From contig OZ025701.1 in NCBI GenBank assembly GCA_964019335.1, positions 62,001 through 126,000 of the forward strand: 64,000 nucleotides of DNA. The letters are read 5' to 3'. This stretch comes from Diplonema japonicum (Eukaryota > Euglenozoa > Diplonemea > Diplonemida > Diplonemidae). Positions 31,674 through 43,034 of the stretch are shown piece after piece. Position 1 is the first letter of the stretch, and every line of letters begins with the position of its first letter. Under the pieces are notes generated by a model. It had not been told where the DNA came from and did no database searches. It saw only the letters and a program-made list of their open reading frames with translations. The translations under genes were made by a program, and so were the position numbers.

Positions 31674-32904
31674 ACTGCAATGTACTGGAATGGAATTCCC
31701 CCTTTTGCAAGAAAAGAAAAAAAAGGTAGAATGAGACAAAAAAAAAAAGAACCGAGGAAATAATAACTCAGAAAACTCATGTAGTGGGGGGGGGAGAAAA
31801 AAAACAAACCCATCAAAAAAAAAAAAGAAGTTCGATAAAAACTTTTTCAGTGTGCTCAAGAAAACAAAAAAAAAATCATAGACCGCGTAAGAAGAGAGAA
31901 AACTGGATGTTCTTTTTTTGAGAAAAAAAAACAACACAACAAAAAAAAGAAAAAAGAATTAAAGGAGGTCTTTGATAGACTCCAAAAAAATTCGATCTTT
32001 TCAAGAAAAAAAAAAAAAAAAGCAGGGTGTTTGTGATCAATTTAAATCACACGCTTAGGTGAGGTCTAGCTACCCCATAAGAAATAAACAGAACAAAAAA
32101 TAATGGGAGCTCCTCTTTTTTTTCCCCTTCCGTCATCGAAATACGAAGAACATCTCATCGCCATGCACACCAACACTGACATCAGGGGAGGCCCTGGAAC
32201 ACTCCTCTGTGTGTAAAGAAGGCTGTTGTGCTCACAAAGCCTTCGAAGATGTAATACACGTTTAAGGTTTAAGGAGAGTTCTTTTTTTTCTTTTCTCTTC
32301 TTTTGCTTAGACTTACATTTCTGAAAAAAGATCTTCAGTGTTCAAAAAAAAAAAGAGAGAAAATTACCGCAAGCACATTGAATAGCAAAACTTTTCTCCC
32401 CCCCCCCCCCTCTATTGAATGCACCGATTAAAAAAAAACTATTCTGTTAACTGCATCGTCCAATACTACCTATAGGCGCTCTTGCAACGACCACCACAGC
32501 CATCGCCAACGTGCCAAAAAATGGGCTAAACTCGCACACTGGTGTGAGCTTCAAGGGAGCTAAACGTTTCAGACATGGCGTGCCACACCCATAGGCCTCA
32601 CGACCGGGGAGGGGGACATTTAAAAAAAAAAAAGCGGTGCCGACCCTCGAAAGAGAGCCCCTTTCAACCTTTTACTACACACACAGGAAAACAGGATTCA
32701 CTGCAGCTAAAAAAGCGTCAAGACGGCCAGAATAAAGTAGTAAAAAAAAAACTCATAGTAAAAGACAATCCCACTCGAGGACAGCCTCTTGTGGTGTGAG
32801 TTCCTATCTATTAATGCTCCCCTTCTGGAGCATAGCCTTCGTTCCTATTGTCGCTTTTAAAGCTTTTCGTAGTTTCGACACGCGTTCTTTCTTGTATGTC
32901 CCTT
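31674..32904. other. Intergenic spacer
   Basis: A-rich leader region of the large gene, then about 900 bp of mixed sequence with poly-A/T/C tracts (C run near 32399). No coding or RNA feature recognised. The non-LTR-like fragment begins at its right end. Confidence 0.5.
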
Positions 32905-33717
32905 TCAACTCTGTAGCTTTTGCGCTGTCTGTCTTGATGCGAAGATCGGCCTCCTGTTAAAGCCTATTGCAGCCTTGCCTCCGATCGCTGTGAGCGACTT
33001 GACCCTCTTTGCCCCGTCCGCAGGGAAGGGGCGTCTTATCCGTCTCGTTCTGCACACTGCGTTGGCTCTCTCCACCAACAGCTTGATTCTGCGTGCCTTC
33101 CTCTGCATGTTGTAGACTCCCAGTGACTTACCGGTTGTCTCCTCAAAGTCGAGTGCAAGTTCAGCTGCCGAAACCTCCGAGTCGGTGTCGCCCTCCACCC
33201 ATCGCAGCTTTCCCATCCATTCCAGCAGTGGTTCCCCGAATTGCTCCAGCAGTCCCACCACTGTCCCCAGCTGTGCTGTCGTCGGTACCGGGGTCACTTT
33301 GCCTGTCACTTCCCGCTCCCATGGTAGCTTCTTGTTGCCGCCTTCTGCCTGCATCAGCCCTTCGTCCCGCTTTTCCACCACCATTGCCAGGTATCGCTGC
33401 AGCTTCTCTAGGTGTTCGAACCCGTTCCCCCTTGGTAGGATGGCATGCAGCTCGAGGCAGAGCGGCCATCCCGTCCTGTCGCGCAGCGGTTCCATCTCCT
33501 CCCGTATCAGCTCCTCTCGTGCTGGCGGGCACTCGTACAGCTGGTGGCGTAGCAGTGTTACTGTGTCCGCATGCTTGGTCGGGCAGAGGTCACATTCAAA
33601 TCCCGACTCGTCTTGTCCTTCATGCGCCGCTGGCTCGTCTTGATCTTCCTCTTCTTCGCTCCGTCCCTCGGACTCGTCGTCCTCATTCGTGGGGGGTACA
33701 CACTTTGGTCCTGCTTT
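32905..33717 (-). pseudogene. C-terminal fragment of a retroelement-type polyprotein (non-LTR-like)
   Basis: An open stretch of about 270 codons without a credible start, preceded by an in-frame TAA. Near its beginning is FECDLCPTKHADTVTLLRHQLYECPPARE, the C-x2-C...H...C knuckle that follows reverse transcriptase in many non-LTR elements. It continues with CLELHAILPRGNG and ends near RRPIFASRQTAQKLQ. A second diverged copy of the same C-terminal part lies at 60532-61216, so this is a dispersed repeat family. No reverse transcriptase motifs remain here, so the copy is 5'-truncated. Assignment to non-LTR elements rests on the zinc knuckle and the truncation pattern. Confidence 0.55.
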
Positions 33718-33864
33718 AGGACTGCTAACGGACTTAGGTAGGGGATCCCTCCCGCAATTACCCTCTTGATACAGAAAGCTAAAAAAAAAAGTGAAAAAAA
33801 AAGGGGGGTGTAATATGAAAGATAAAGGAACTGAACCAAAAAAAAAAAAAGGTGGGGAGGCGAT

Positions 33865-36800
33865 CTAGAAAATGAGTGTGAGGGGGAGGAAGAGAAGCAA
33901 GATGAGGATATAAAGGTTGAATACGATGGCACAAAGCACTATGGCGGTGGCTAGGAGGAATATTATAATGATGTTGTTGCTGTGGGCTTTCTTCGACATC
34001 AAAGCACGGAAGCGCTCTTGACGAGACGGCTCCCTCCTCCGCTCAGGGGAAATTGGAAGGTCTACAAGCCCATCATTGAAAGCGAAGAGAGCTGAGGGGT
34101 ACTGCGAGGCTGCTTTCAGCAACCCTTGCAATTCATCATCCGTGGCAACACCTACACCCTCTATGCTGATAAGCTTCATGCCGGGTTGTATGCCTGCCTG
34201 TTCCCCAAGACTCTTCTCCTCCACCTCTACAGCCACGAACCCACCGACAGAGTGCAGGACCCATGTCACCCCCAGCGTTGCATCCTTCCTCATGATTACT
34301 GATATAAGTTGTGGCGCTGCAATTTTCATCTTATTCCGGACCTTCTCTTCTAGATCGTCTGCTTCTCCGACTGTCAGAAGCTTCTTAAAGCCGTACTCTA
34401 CTGTCCAGTTGTGTGCTTTCAAGAACTGGAGGATGCCAAGGTGTGGAGTGCTTGCTGTGTTGATGGCTTTGTGCACCAAGCCCAATCTCTCGTCGTTCGT
34501 GCAGTCTTTAAGGGCCACGCGGGTCCGTAGTGAGGCAACAAGCAACGGGATGTTGTGCAGCCCATGCGGCTCCTTCTCGACTCCATCGTCTTCGTCAATG
34601 TCTATCGAGATCGACTCCGCCTCCAGTGCCGTCATGTGCTCGCTGGACGTATGACTCACTGAACGCCCTGTCAGACCTTCTCTTTCGAAATTCGTTCTTT
34701 TGTTCCACAAGTGCCCTGTAGGCACCCGTGTCACAGGCAGGATCTCACTGTCCGGTGTGTCCGTCTTCACGCTCTCGGGCTTCTTCAGCGGGTTCTTCAG
34801 TAATTGGATCTGTCAGTGCATGTAGTTTGTTAAGAATATAGCATACCTCGGCAGCTCGCTCCCTTTCTGGAAGCCAGTTCGGCGTCAGCCCGGCAGTCAC
34901 GGTGTTGGCACGCCCTCTGCGTGTGCTTGCTGGTACAATCTGTTGGTGGTAATAAACAGTGCGTCGGGTCTTGGGTATACCTCAGTCATGGTGGGCGATG
35001 GTGCTGCCATCGGTGCTGCGGCCTCTCCGTCGTGTGACTTCGGGGTACCACAGCTTTGTTGTTGGTTTGGTTCCATCTTGCATTGGCATACCTTGGCTGG
35101 ATAGTTAGCCCATGCCCCTGTTCCATGCACATTGCAGCAGCCAGAATGGGGTTTTTCACCGCAGCAGACCCTCTGCGGTCCTTTGCCACGTCTTTCGTCG
35201 TCAAGTCTGCCATCACCTCCTTCGTCAAGGCCATGCGGAACACTATGACCGCGGCAGTGATGAGGGATGCACAGAATGGGTCGCAGGGCAGAGGAGGGAG
35301 GCACAAGGGCATCTGCATCGAGGGTGAAGCGGGTTGCGTTCCAGGCACGGGGCGCTCACCATCTTGGCACAGAAGTTGCAAGTTCCGGATCTCCGGCTTG
35401 TTGAACGATCCGGACTGTGGGACGGTTGGAGACCGGAATCTCGGACTCGTCCACTCGTTAGCTTTGGCACGTGCCTTTGACAGGGAGAACACCTTGTGGT
35501 ATGGGTCCTCAGCTGCGGAGGGGCTTAAAACACCGGGAGAGTGCAGTGGAGTTCCATCAGCAAAAAATGCGTTAGATGAATGGTGCACAGTCGCGAAGCT
35601 GCCGGAGCTTTTGTCTTCCAGCCGCACATGAGGGCTCGATATCTGCGCTGCCTGCAGCGGTGACCTGGCACTGCCACACACTGGCGAGTGCGAGGCGTTA
35701 CCCAAGTCAATGCAAGGCAGCTCCACACCGCGTCTCTCGATCAGGTTTTTGCTCTGTAGTGCTGGATGAAAGAAGCACCGCATACCTCGTCTAGGTCCAT
35801 GAGCTCTTCGATTTTTGGAGCGGGGCGGGTGGCGGCCTGTGGTAGTGGGCAGTGCGTTGTGTTATATACCACAGTAGTTGGTGGCTCTGAGGGTGTGCGT
35901 TCTATGGGTTTGGCAGAACGTAAGTAGTTGTCGATGAAGCCAAAGCCAATCCTCTTAGAGAACTTGCAGTTCTCAGCTCCTTCGTATCCAAACACCAGTA
36001 TCTCAGAGCTCTCTCTTTCTATCGTGCTCACCTCACATCTGTGCCAGTCGCCACTCTTTCTTTTCACCTCCACTTCGGTGCCTTCCGTGTACATGAGAAA
36101 CATGAATGTGATGCGATTGTCTTCATTGATGCATTTGTTGAGGAGTTCACTCGTAGCCGGCATGTCGTTGACCCGAATGATGGTCCACCCTGTCAAATTG
36201 CCCATTCCACTGATGTCCGCAGGTGACCCCATCTCGACAGACTCCACATTGAGGCTGTAATTGTACTTCAATCCCAGCTTGTCTGTCCAGTCACATGTGA
36301 TTTCCTGCATGCACGACTGGTCAGACATCTTCTGAGGTCGCTGCCGTTCCCGTGGCCGCTTCTCGTCATTGGTCTGCCCTGGGCTGGCGATGGACGCTGA
36401 CGGGCTACCAAACACAGTGGACGGTGTCTTCGTCTTCATCTCAACAGCCTCACTCTCTTTCTCCTTCTCTCCCTTTTCTGTATTCTCTTTTTCCTTTTCT
36501 TTCTCTTTTTCCCTATTTTTTTGCTTATCCTTCTCCTTGTCTTTTTCATCTGTTCCCTCCTTCCGGAAGCTATAAGTAGGTATCAGCTTTCTGTATAATG
36601 GGTTCTTTGGGTCATCGACATGCGCACTGTCCACACTTTTGCGCTTTCCAGGCGAAGCACGGCTTGACCTCCCAGGCGACATCTTTCCAGGGGTACCCAA
36701 GCCATCTTTCCACCTAAACTTTTTCCTCTTTGACGGCGACTGCAGCTCGTCAGGCATCTCTTTCGCTTTGACGGCGTCCTCGCTGAGCCTAATGTAATCC

Positions 36801-37978
36801 GTGTCGAGGAGGTCTTTGGCCTGCGGTCTCTTGGAGGCATCCTTTTGAAGACACATGTGCAGGAACTCCTTGGCCTTGCTGGAGAACCCCAGCGAGTCGG
36901 GGAACGAAACAGGCTCATCACAGTTGGCGATGGACTGCACGACCACCTCGTCGGACTCGTCGATCCATCGAAAAGGGGGCTTCGCGGTGAGCATCTCAAC
37001 GATGGTGCAACCTAAGCTCCAGATGTCTTGACATGCAAGGACGGGCGCGCTGGTGCCTTGGATGAGGACCTCGGGGGGCATCCACAGAGCCGTTCCGCCT
37101 AGCTTCTGGGGCTCTTTGGAAGTCATGTTGGCCAGCTGTACTGCAGCACCAAAATCAGCGAGTCTGATATCACCCTCACCATGGAGGAGGATGTTCGCTG
37201 CCTTGATGTCCCTGTGCACCACGTTGTGCGCGTGCAGATACACCAGTCCGTTGATGATCTGCCTTGTGAAGATGCTGCACAGCTCGTCAGGGAAGGTGCC
37301 CCCGAAGGAGTCGAGGACGTCCTTCAAGCTCCCACCAGGAACGTACTCCATGTAGATGTCGACGTAGCCAGGGCCGACCTCCATCCCCATGTAGTGCACG
37401 ATGCATGGGTGGTTCAGCTTGCGCATGAGGTGGATTTCGTTTTTGAGTTGTTTAATTGCTTCGGACTCGCCGCTCATGTCGTAGTTGTGTTTCACGTGTT
37501 TTACGGCAAGAAACTCACCCGACTGCTGGTCCAGAGCCATGTATACCTCTCCGAACCCACCTTGCCCGAGCTTCTTTCCCTTTTTGATGCACCTTTCTGT
37601 TCGCTGCCTGCCAAGCTTGGGGGATCCTGACTGTTTCTCAATCTCCGTAAACCTATCGCCACTAGAGTTAAGAGGGCTGTCAGTGATGACATCAGTGTGG
37701 CGTGGTGTGGCGGTAACCTCAGTGGATACCGATCTCGACGGCTCTGCTGGTTTGGGAAGGGGGGCGGCTGGGGGGCCCAGAGCCGTGTTGCTAGGGTAGT
37801 CTTCTGTTATCCTCGGGCAGGCACTTCCCATGCTAGACAGCCCGTCGCCAACCTTTCTCTGCATTGCTCGATCTTTCTTCTCGTCTTCCACCTCGTCATC
37901 CGACAACGTGGCAGCCACCGGGTCCACGTGTGTCTCCACCTTCCCCTTTACATCGTCAGCGTGGCTTGCGCTATTCAT
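33865..37978 (-). CDS. MAPKKK-like protein kinase fused to PDZ-like domains with C-terminal membrane anchor
   Basis: Five exons (35786-37978, 35092-35753, 34981-35053, 34847-34939, 33865-34809) join in frame to 1321 aa; the introns are 32-41 nt with GTATRC starts. The kinase domain spans about residues 133-395: GQGGFGEVYMAL, VHRDIKAANILL, LADFGAAVQL, ALWMPPEVL. It is STE11/NPK1-like. A K/E-rich linker is followed by a PDZ-like domain (LGLKYNYSLNVESVEMGSPADI). A long disordered region then leads to a UBA-like helix bundle, a second PDZ-like domain (VTWVLHSVGGFVAVEVEEKSL) and a hydrophobic C-terminal helix, suggesting tail anchoring. ATG 37978 is the in-frame start; a short out-of-frame ATG lies 11 nt upstream. 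Predicted role: membrane-associated signalling kinase. Confidence 0.8.
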
Positions 37979-38238
37979 GCGGCCATTCTTTTTTCCCTTT
38001 TTTTTTTTTTTCCTCTCTGTCAACGGGGAGTTTATACCTACCTAGCTAGCTGCCACGACGACGCGAAAACTACGAGAAAAAGAAATGAGTATCAGAAACA
38101 TAAAAAAGGAGAGAAAACAAAAACAAAAAACACAGTAAAATAGCGGGGGGGGGGAGAAAAAAGAAAACTTGATCGGAAAAAGCTTAGTACACGGTTCATG
38201 ACTCACGGCTTATATACATGGTTTAGAGGGAAGGGGAT

Positions 38239-39299
38239 CTAAGGCTGCTCAAAGGGGGTGAGGTCTGTCGAGCAATCGGTGGGCCGGAGCGTCGACGTGG
38301 CAATTGTGTGGAGGAGGGCGTGGTACGCGGGCCTGCGGGGGGAGTCCGTGGGGGTGTCGCGCATCTCTCGAGCAAGAATCTCCGTCAGAACAGACACATC
38401 CCCTCTGTAGAGGACAGAGGTAGGGTTCACAGCTTCTATTTTCAACATCATCTGCGCGAAGCTAACATCGACAAGGTCATCGTCGACACCATTACTGAAG
38501 GCACCCCTGTTGATAAGGGAGATAAACCCAGTACCGAACTTATTAGCGTGCCGGTGCTCCTGTATAGTCTTGTACATGGTCTTGGTGGTGGAGAAGGTCT
38601 GCAGGAAGACAAGGATGTGCACTGCGTGGTGGACCGTCTCCTCACAAGAATCGTTCAAAACATCCAGAAGCACTGTGTGTTGTTTCCCCCCCCCCCCCCC
38701 CCCCCCATGTACAACATACCACTTACCGTCTCCTCTATGTACCGTTCAGTATTGTCAGAGACGTGCTCAGAGGTGTCTTCTGTGTGATGAAAAAGATGGG
38801 TCAAGACGTAGATAGAAAGGTGGAGGAGATTGTCTACAGATTCAAGAAGGTGGTCGGACATAGCGTCCCGTGCACGGGACCGCAGATGCATGGTTGGAAG
38901 GATGGACCCTGTGATGACCAAGTCAAGTACAGCCGGTGGTGGAGCGACTTTGTTAGTAACACAAAATGTTGACACTGCCCCAGCCAGCCTTGCTACCAAG
39001 GCTGGGATCTCAAAGGGGTCCTCCGCCACGATAGCGCCTAGCCCTGCCTCCTGTTGAAGCCGCATGGCAATCTCAGCTGCGTCAACAAGCACCCTGCAGT
39101 CGTGCAGCCCGAGGCACCTCTGCATCCAGCGGACATACAGGTTTCCTCTCCTCACGTTCTTGTCCATCATCTCACACAATTCCTCCATTTCTTCAATGAA
39201 TTTCTCCCTGCAGTGATTCGACAGCCTGAAGTCTGCTCCATCCCTCCCAGACATCCCCAACGGGCTCCACACCGCTGTGTCCGATCTTTCCTCGCTCAT
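38239..39299 (-). CDS. SPIN90/Ldb17-like helical-repeat protein
   Basis: Two exons (38720-39299, 38239-38672) encode 337 aa; the 47-nt intron begins GTATGTTG and contains a run of about 18 G. Splicing there, and not at the overlapping GTAAGT 9 nt upstream, keeps the frame. The protein is all-helical. The C-terminal part (FAQMMLKIEAVNPTSVLYRGDVSVLTEILAREMRDTP followed by AYHALLHTI) resembles the SPIN90/Ldb17 leucine-rich armadillo domain, known to activate Arp2/3 for linear actin filaments. The similarity is judged by eye from the spacing of the motif YxxDVxxLxxIxxRxxRD. Start follows AAAACAG|GCCTTTGACAC. Confidence 0.6.
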
Positions 39300-40301
39300 G
39301 TGTCAAAGGCCTGTTTTTCTCTTCTTTTTTCGTTACTCTGTTCAGTTTGTTGTCATGGGGAAAAAAAAAAAAAAAATAGAAAAAACGGCACTTTTATTCT
39401 TTTTTTTTTCTTTTGTTTTTTTTTTTTCCCTTAGCGGGGTGGGGGAGTGAGGAATGTGGGAATTATTTCTTTTCTTTCTTCCTTTTGTTGTCGTGGTGGA
39501 ATAAAGGGAGCATTTAGTCTTCTTTTCTTTTCTCCTTTCAAAATCTCGTTCTCGGTTCCTTAAGATAATTGTTAAAGCCGTCAAAACAGCGGGGGGGAGG
39601 GGTCTTTCCCAAATCTGAAAAAAAAAAATCTATATAAAAAAAAAACCTTCTTATCAGAGAGTTAACAAACGACACACTAGTAAAGTACAATAATTGAGTA
39701 CTAGACCTGGCTGTGTTGAAGTTCGTTGTTTTTTTTTTTTTTTTTTTCTTTTTTTTTTTCCCTTCTTTTTTTTTAATTCGAAGTTAATCGTGTATCCACA
39801 CGACAGTGCACACATATGACAAAAAAAAAAAAAGAAGACACCCTCCCTCTGCTTTGTGTTCTGTATTCTTGCTTTTTGTTCGGGCAAAGTGTAACGGTGG
39901 TGAGAGGGGCGGGGTGGGGGAGGGCCTTTAAGGGTTAAGAGACAACAAAAAAAAATGCAAAACCCATGACCGAACGCTCCTTTATCCTTCTCTTTTGTTC
40001 GCTACACTGCATAATAGCTTATCGCAAACAAAAGAACTCCAAACCACGACTTGTCCTTCGTTGATGCACATTTCTGTTCGCGGGAATCCCACTGTTCCCA
40101 AAGAAGTCCTTGCTAATGTACTTAAGTCCCTCTGTGTGCGAAGGTGGGGGAAGGGGGGTGAAAAAATTATTATGTTATTATTATGAAGTTCCTTGGATTT
40201 TGCTTATTTTTGGGGGGGTAAAAAAAAAATAGGGGGAAATTAAATTATATTCTCATTTTTTTTTTTCTCTTCTTCTTTTTTTAAAAAAAAAAGATTCACC
40301 T
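39300..40301. other. Intergenic, homopolymer-rich
   Basis: Contains poly-T tracts near 39730-39770, poly-A near 39361 and 39824, and an ATTATTATTATG stretch near 40166-40182. Only low-complexity frames. No RNA gene recognised. Confidence 0.5.
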
Positions 40302-41832
40302 CTAAGCCGACTCTTCAGGGGCGGGCTTCTCAACTGATTTCGGGGAGTTGGCAGCAAGTCCGGCGAGGACCTTGGTGAGCATAGCACAGACGAAATGTGC
40401 CGTCGCGCAGATAACGAAATCGGCCTGGACTGTCACGTTGCCCTGTTTTTTTTTCTTTTTTTTTCCCATCCCACCCTCCTCCCTACACACCTGGTTAAAC
40501 AGCACAATACAGACAATGAAGTTTAGAGGAATTCTGAAGATGTTCATAACAGTGGCACGGCCTTCCTCAGGGAGGTACCTCGACCTCATCGTCATGATGC
40601 TGGGCCAGAAGATACCGACGCAGCCCTCGAACACGCAGAAGCACAGCATGATGATGAGAGGGTTACGGGTCATGATGGTCCCCGCCATGCAAAGCCCCGC
40701 AACAGCGAAGACGTACGGCATGTACGACTCAGGCTGCGCGTTCGCCGAAAGAGATTTGAAAACAGTAGCGCCGATGCTGCAGGAAATCATGAACGAGGCG
40801 AAAACGAAGCCGTGCGGCACAGCATAACCCATGTCGTCCAAGATGGGAGTCCACACAAACACAAAGGTGTACATCGCACCCTCGAAGAGGGACTGTATCA
40901 AACCCAGCAACAACACCTATAATTTTCTTTTTTTTTCCTTTTTCTTTTTTGTGTATACCTTGTTGTCGCTCCTGATGGATTCCCAAGCACGCTTGAGGCC
41001 CTGGGATTGGGTCGCAGCGCTGTCACCGTAGTTCTCTGTCCAAGTGAAGCTGTGTAAAAGTAAGATATTTAAAGTCGTGCCATTGCTATGCATACCTGAT
41101 GAAGAGGGTTCCGATAACCAAGCAGCACAGTGAGAGGTCAAATGGTGCAACAGGGTGGCCGTCATACACCTTCACCGCGCCCTGGGCGGCAAACCCGCAA
41201 ACGATCGCCACAAGCCCGTTCCCTGCAATCATCATAGAGAAGGTGTTCCCCAACCACTCGGGGTCGAACCCCCTGCTGTTGTGCTCGCTCACCATCCAGG
41301 ACTCGAACGCGGACCACAGGATGCTGGTGCTGAACCCACCGAGAAGCCTCCCCGCCATCAGAATGTAGTAATTGTTGAAATGCTTCGAGATACAGCTTTT
41401 TTTTTTCTTCTTTTTTTTTAAATTTACCGCCATACCATAGAGCGTAAGCCACACCGTACACCTGGCAATTGAGACGTCGGCCGTACTTATCAGCGAGCGT
41501 TCTGTCAAAAGGGAGTTTTGGAGAATGGGAGCATACCCAGCGAAGGTCCCAAATATCATTGAAGACCCAAACCCTGCGATGAAGAGCTGCGCGTTTTGTT
41601 CGTGCGTGAACCCGTAGTACTTGTACAGCGCGTAGACGGTGGGCCCCTGCAGCCAGTCTGCCGCCATCATCACCAGGTAGCACAGCACGAAGCCATTCTG
41701 GAAGGTCGTGAACTTCGAGTTAGATGTCACCGCCTGCGACTCCTTCGGCTGCGAAAGCCTGAGGATAATGAACACCACGCTGAGCCCTCCCAGCAGGGTC
41801 GTGTACATCTCGGCTCCTGATAGCTCGAACAT
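40302..41832 (-). CDS. MFSD5: MFSD5-type molybdate-anion transporter (major facilitator superfamily)
   Basis: Six exons (41537-41832, 41436-41501, 41096-41395, 40959-41049, 40491-40916, 40302-40442) give 439 aa, close to the family's usual ~450. Motifs of the family: DWLQGPTVYALYKYYGFT, QLFIAGFGSSMIFGTFAG, ADKYGRRLNCQVYG (the MFS loop 2-3 signature, formed across intron 1), ILMAGRLLGG and SAFESWMVSEHNSRGF. Around 12 hydrophobic helices are evident. Known homologues import molybdate into eukaryotic cells. Introns are 35-48 nt; the last begins GTGTGT and several contain poly-A. ATG 41832 follows TTATCCAG|GAAAAC. Loss of the final helices is not apparent. Confidence 0.85.
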
Positions 41833-41949
41833 TTCCTTTTCCTTGTTTTCCTGGATAAGAAAGTTAAGAACCCGATACCTCTTCTTCAGTGCAAAAACAA
41901 TAAATACAAATACACGTACAAGATGTACAAGCGTCATCGCTCTCCGTGT

Positions 41950-42924
41950 CTAATCCCACGCAAGCAGCCTTGTGGTGTTGTGGTACGGCACCACCGGCCT
42001 CCTCGGTGACCCAGTGATGGACACGCGCTTGGCTGGCGATACGCTCCGCTCAGCAGGACGGTATGAGGACTTGAACTGCGGGGGTGGGTTGTTCGCAGCC
42101 TCCAATCCGGAGAGATACCGCTTGGAACCTCCTGCCATCGGCTGGAATGAAGGTTTGTGCCCTGCGGACTTCAGGTTAGGGTTGGGTACAGGCACACTGT
42201 TGCGCTCCTTCATCAATTTTGCAATCGACTGCTGCCTTTCCTTTGTGGTCACAAGATCCGGAGGGGAGATGATGCTGTATGCTGTTGACGGTCTCGTAGG
42301 GGACCTGCCCTTCCTGTTCCTCGGGGAGTCGATGGCACTAGCTGGCATCTGCTCCACGAACCTCCGCTCGAAGCCGTGTCGTGTCTCAGTCGGTGGGATC
42401 TGCACACTAAGATCTTCCTTTACTGAGCCTTTCCTCCCTGAATGCCTGTTGCTGTCCTTGTCATGCGACAAGGATCCATAGTGAGCCCCCATGGAACTCG
42501 GTTTCATTGGCGAGTTAGACCGGTTCTTCCCTCGCCTTTCCTCGAGGTTGGTAGTTGGCGCACACGCGGCGTACTTCAGCGAACTTTCGTACTTCCTTGA
42601 GCCCGTGGCGATCCCCACGCGTGCCGTCGTCGAGCGCTTCTCAGGTGACGGCCTCCTGCCGAACCTCACCTCTTCGTGCTTCCCACACACTGAACCTGCA
42701 GTCGGCTTCAGACTGCTGCTGTTCCTCATCGTGCTAGTCTGCTTCACATTATGCTTAATGTCCGACTCCCAACTGAGCGTGCCTATCATCCGCGACTCGT
42801 GGTGCGCCACCGTTCTCATCCCTTTCTTCGCGTCGCCTCCTGTTGATACACCATTCGGGTCCGACCCGGCTATTGTGCCTGCACGGTGCACCTGTGCTCT
42901 ACGCTTCGTGGGCGACAATGGCAT
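41950..42924 (-). CDS. Basic, disordered SP-repeat protein, unknown function
   Basis: 324 aa. Highly basic and low in hydrophobics, with repeated S/T-P-x-K/R motifs (SPTKRRAQ, SPEKRST, SPRNRKGRSPTRPS, SPAKRVS, SPRRPVV). These are typical cyclin-dependent or proline-directed kinase sites and often mark microtubule- or chromatin-associated proteins. No folded domain is recognised. ATG 42924 lies just after an AAGCAG|GAG acceptor; upstream residues of the open frame were dropped. It sits 25 bp from the MFSD5 open frame and about 110 bp from the carboxylesterase stop. Confidence 0.6.
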   Translation of the reverse strand: MPLSPTKRRAQVHRAGTIAGSDPNGVSTGGDAKKGMRTVAHHESRMIGTLSWESDIKHNVKQTSTMRNSSSLKPTAGSVCGKHEEVRFGRRPSPEKRSTTARVGIATGSRKYESSLKYAACAPTTNLEERRGKNRSNSPMKPSSMGAHYGSLSHDKDSNRHSGRKGSVKEDLSVQIPPTETRHGFERRFVEQMPASAIDSPRNRKGRSPTRPSTAYSIISPPDLVTTKERQQSIAKLMKERNSVPVPNPNLKSAGHKPSFQPMAGGSKRYLSGLEAANNPPPQFKSSYRPAERSVSPAKRVSITGSPRRPVVPYHNTTRLLAWD

Positions 42925-43034
42925 CTCCTGCTTGGGTAGTGCTTGGAATATCGATGGCAAAAACTACTACTAAAAATCCTCATTACTACCCTTGGTGCGA
43001 GCAAATCAGGAGGTTTACCAATTATCGATGCGAT

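Noticed and set aside
36352-36579. Plus-strand Ser/Phe-rich ORFs opposite the kinase linker
   Set aside because: Antisense to the Lys/Glu-rich linker, whose complement reads as Ser/Phe/Leu.
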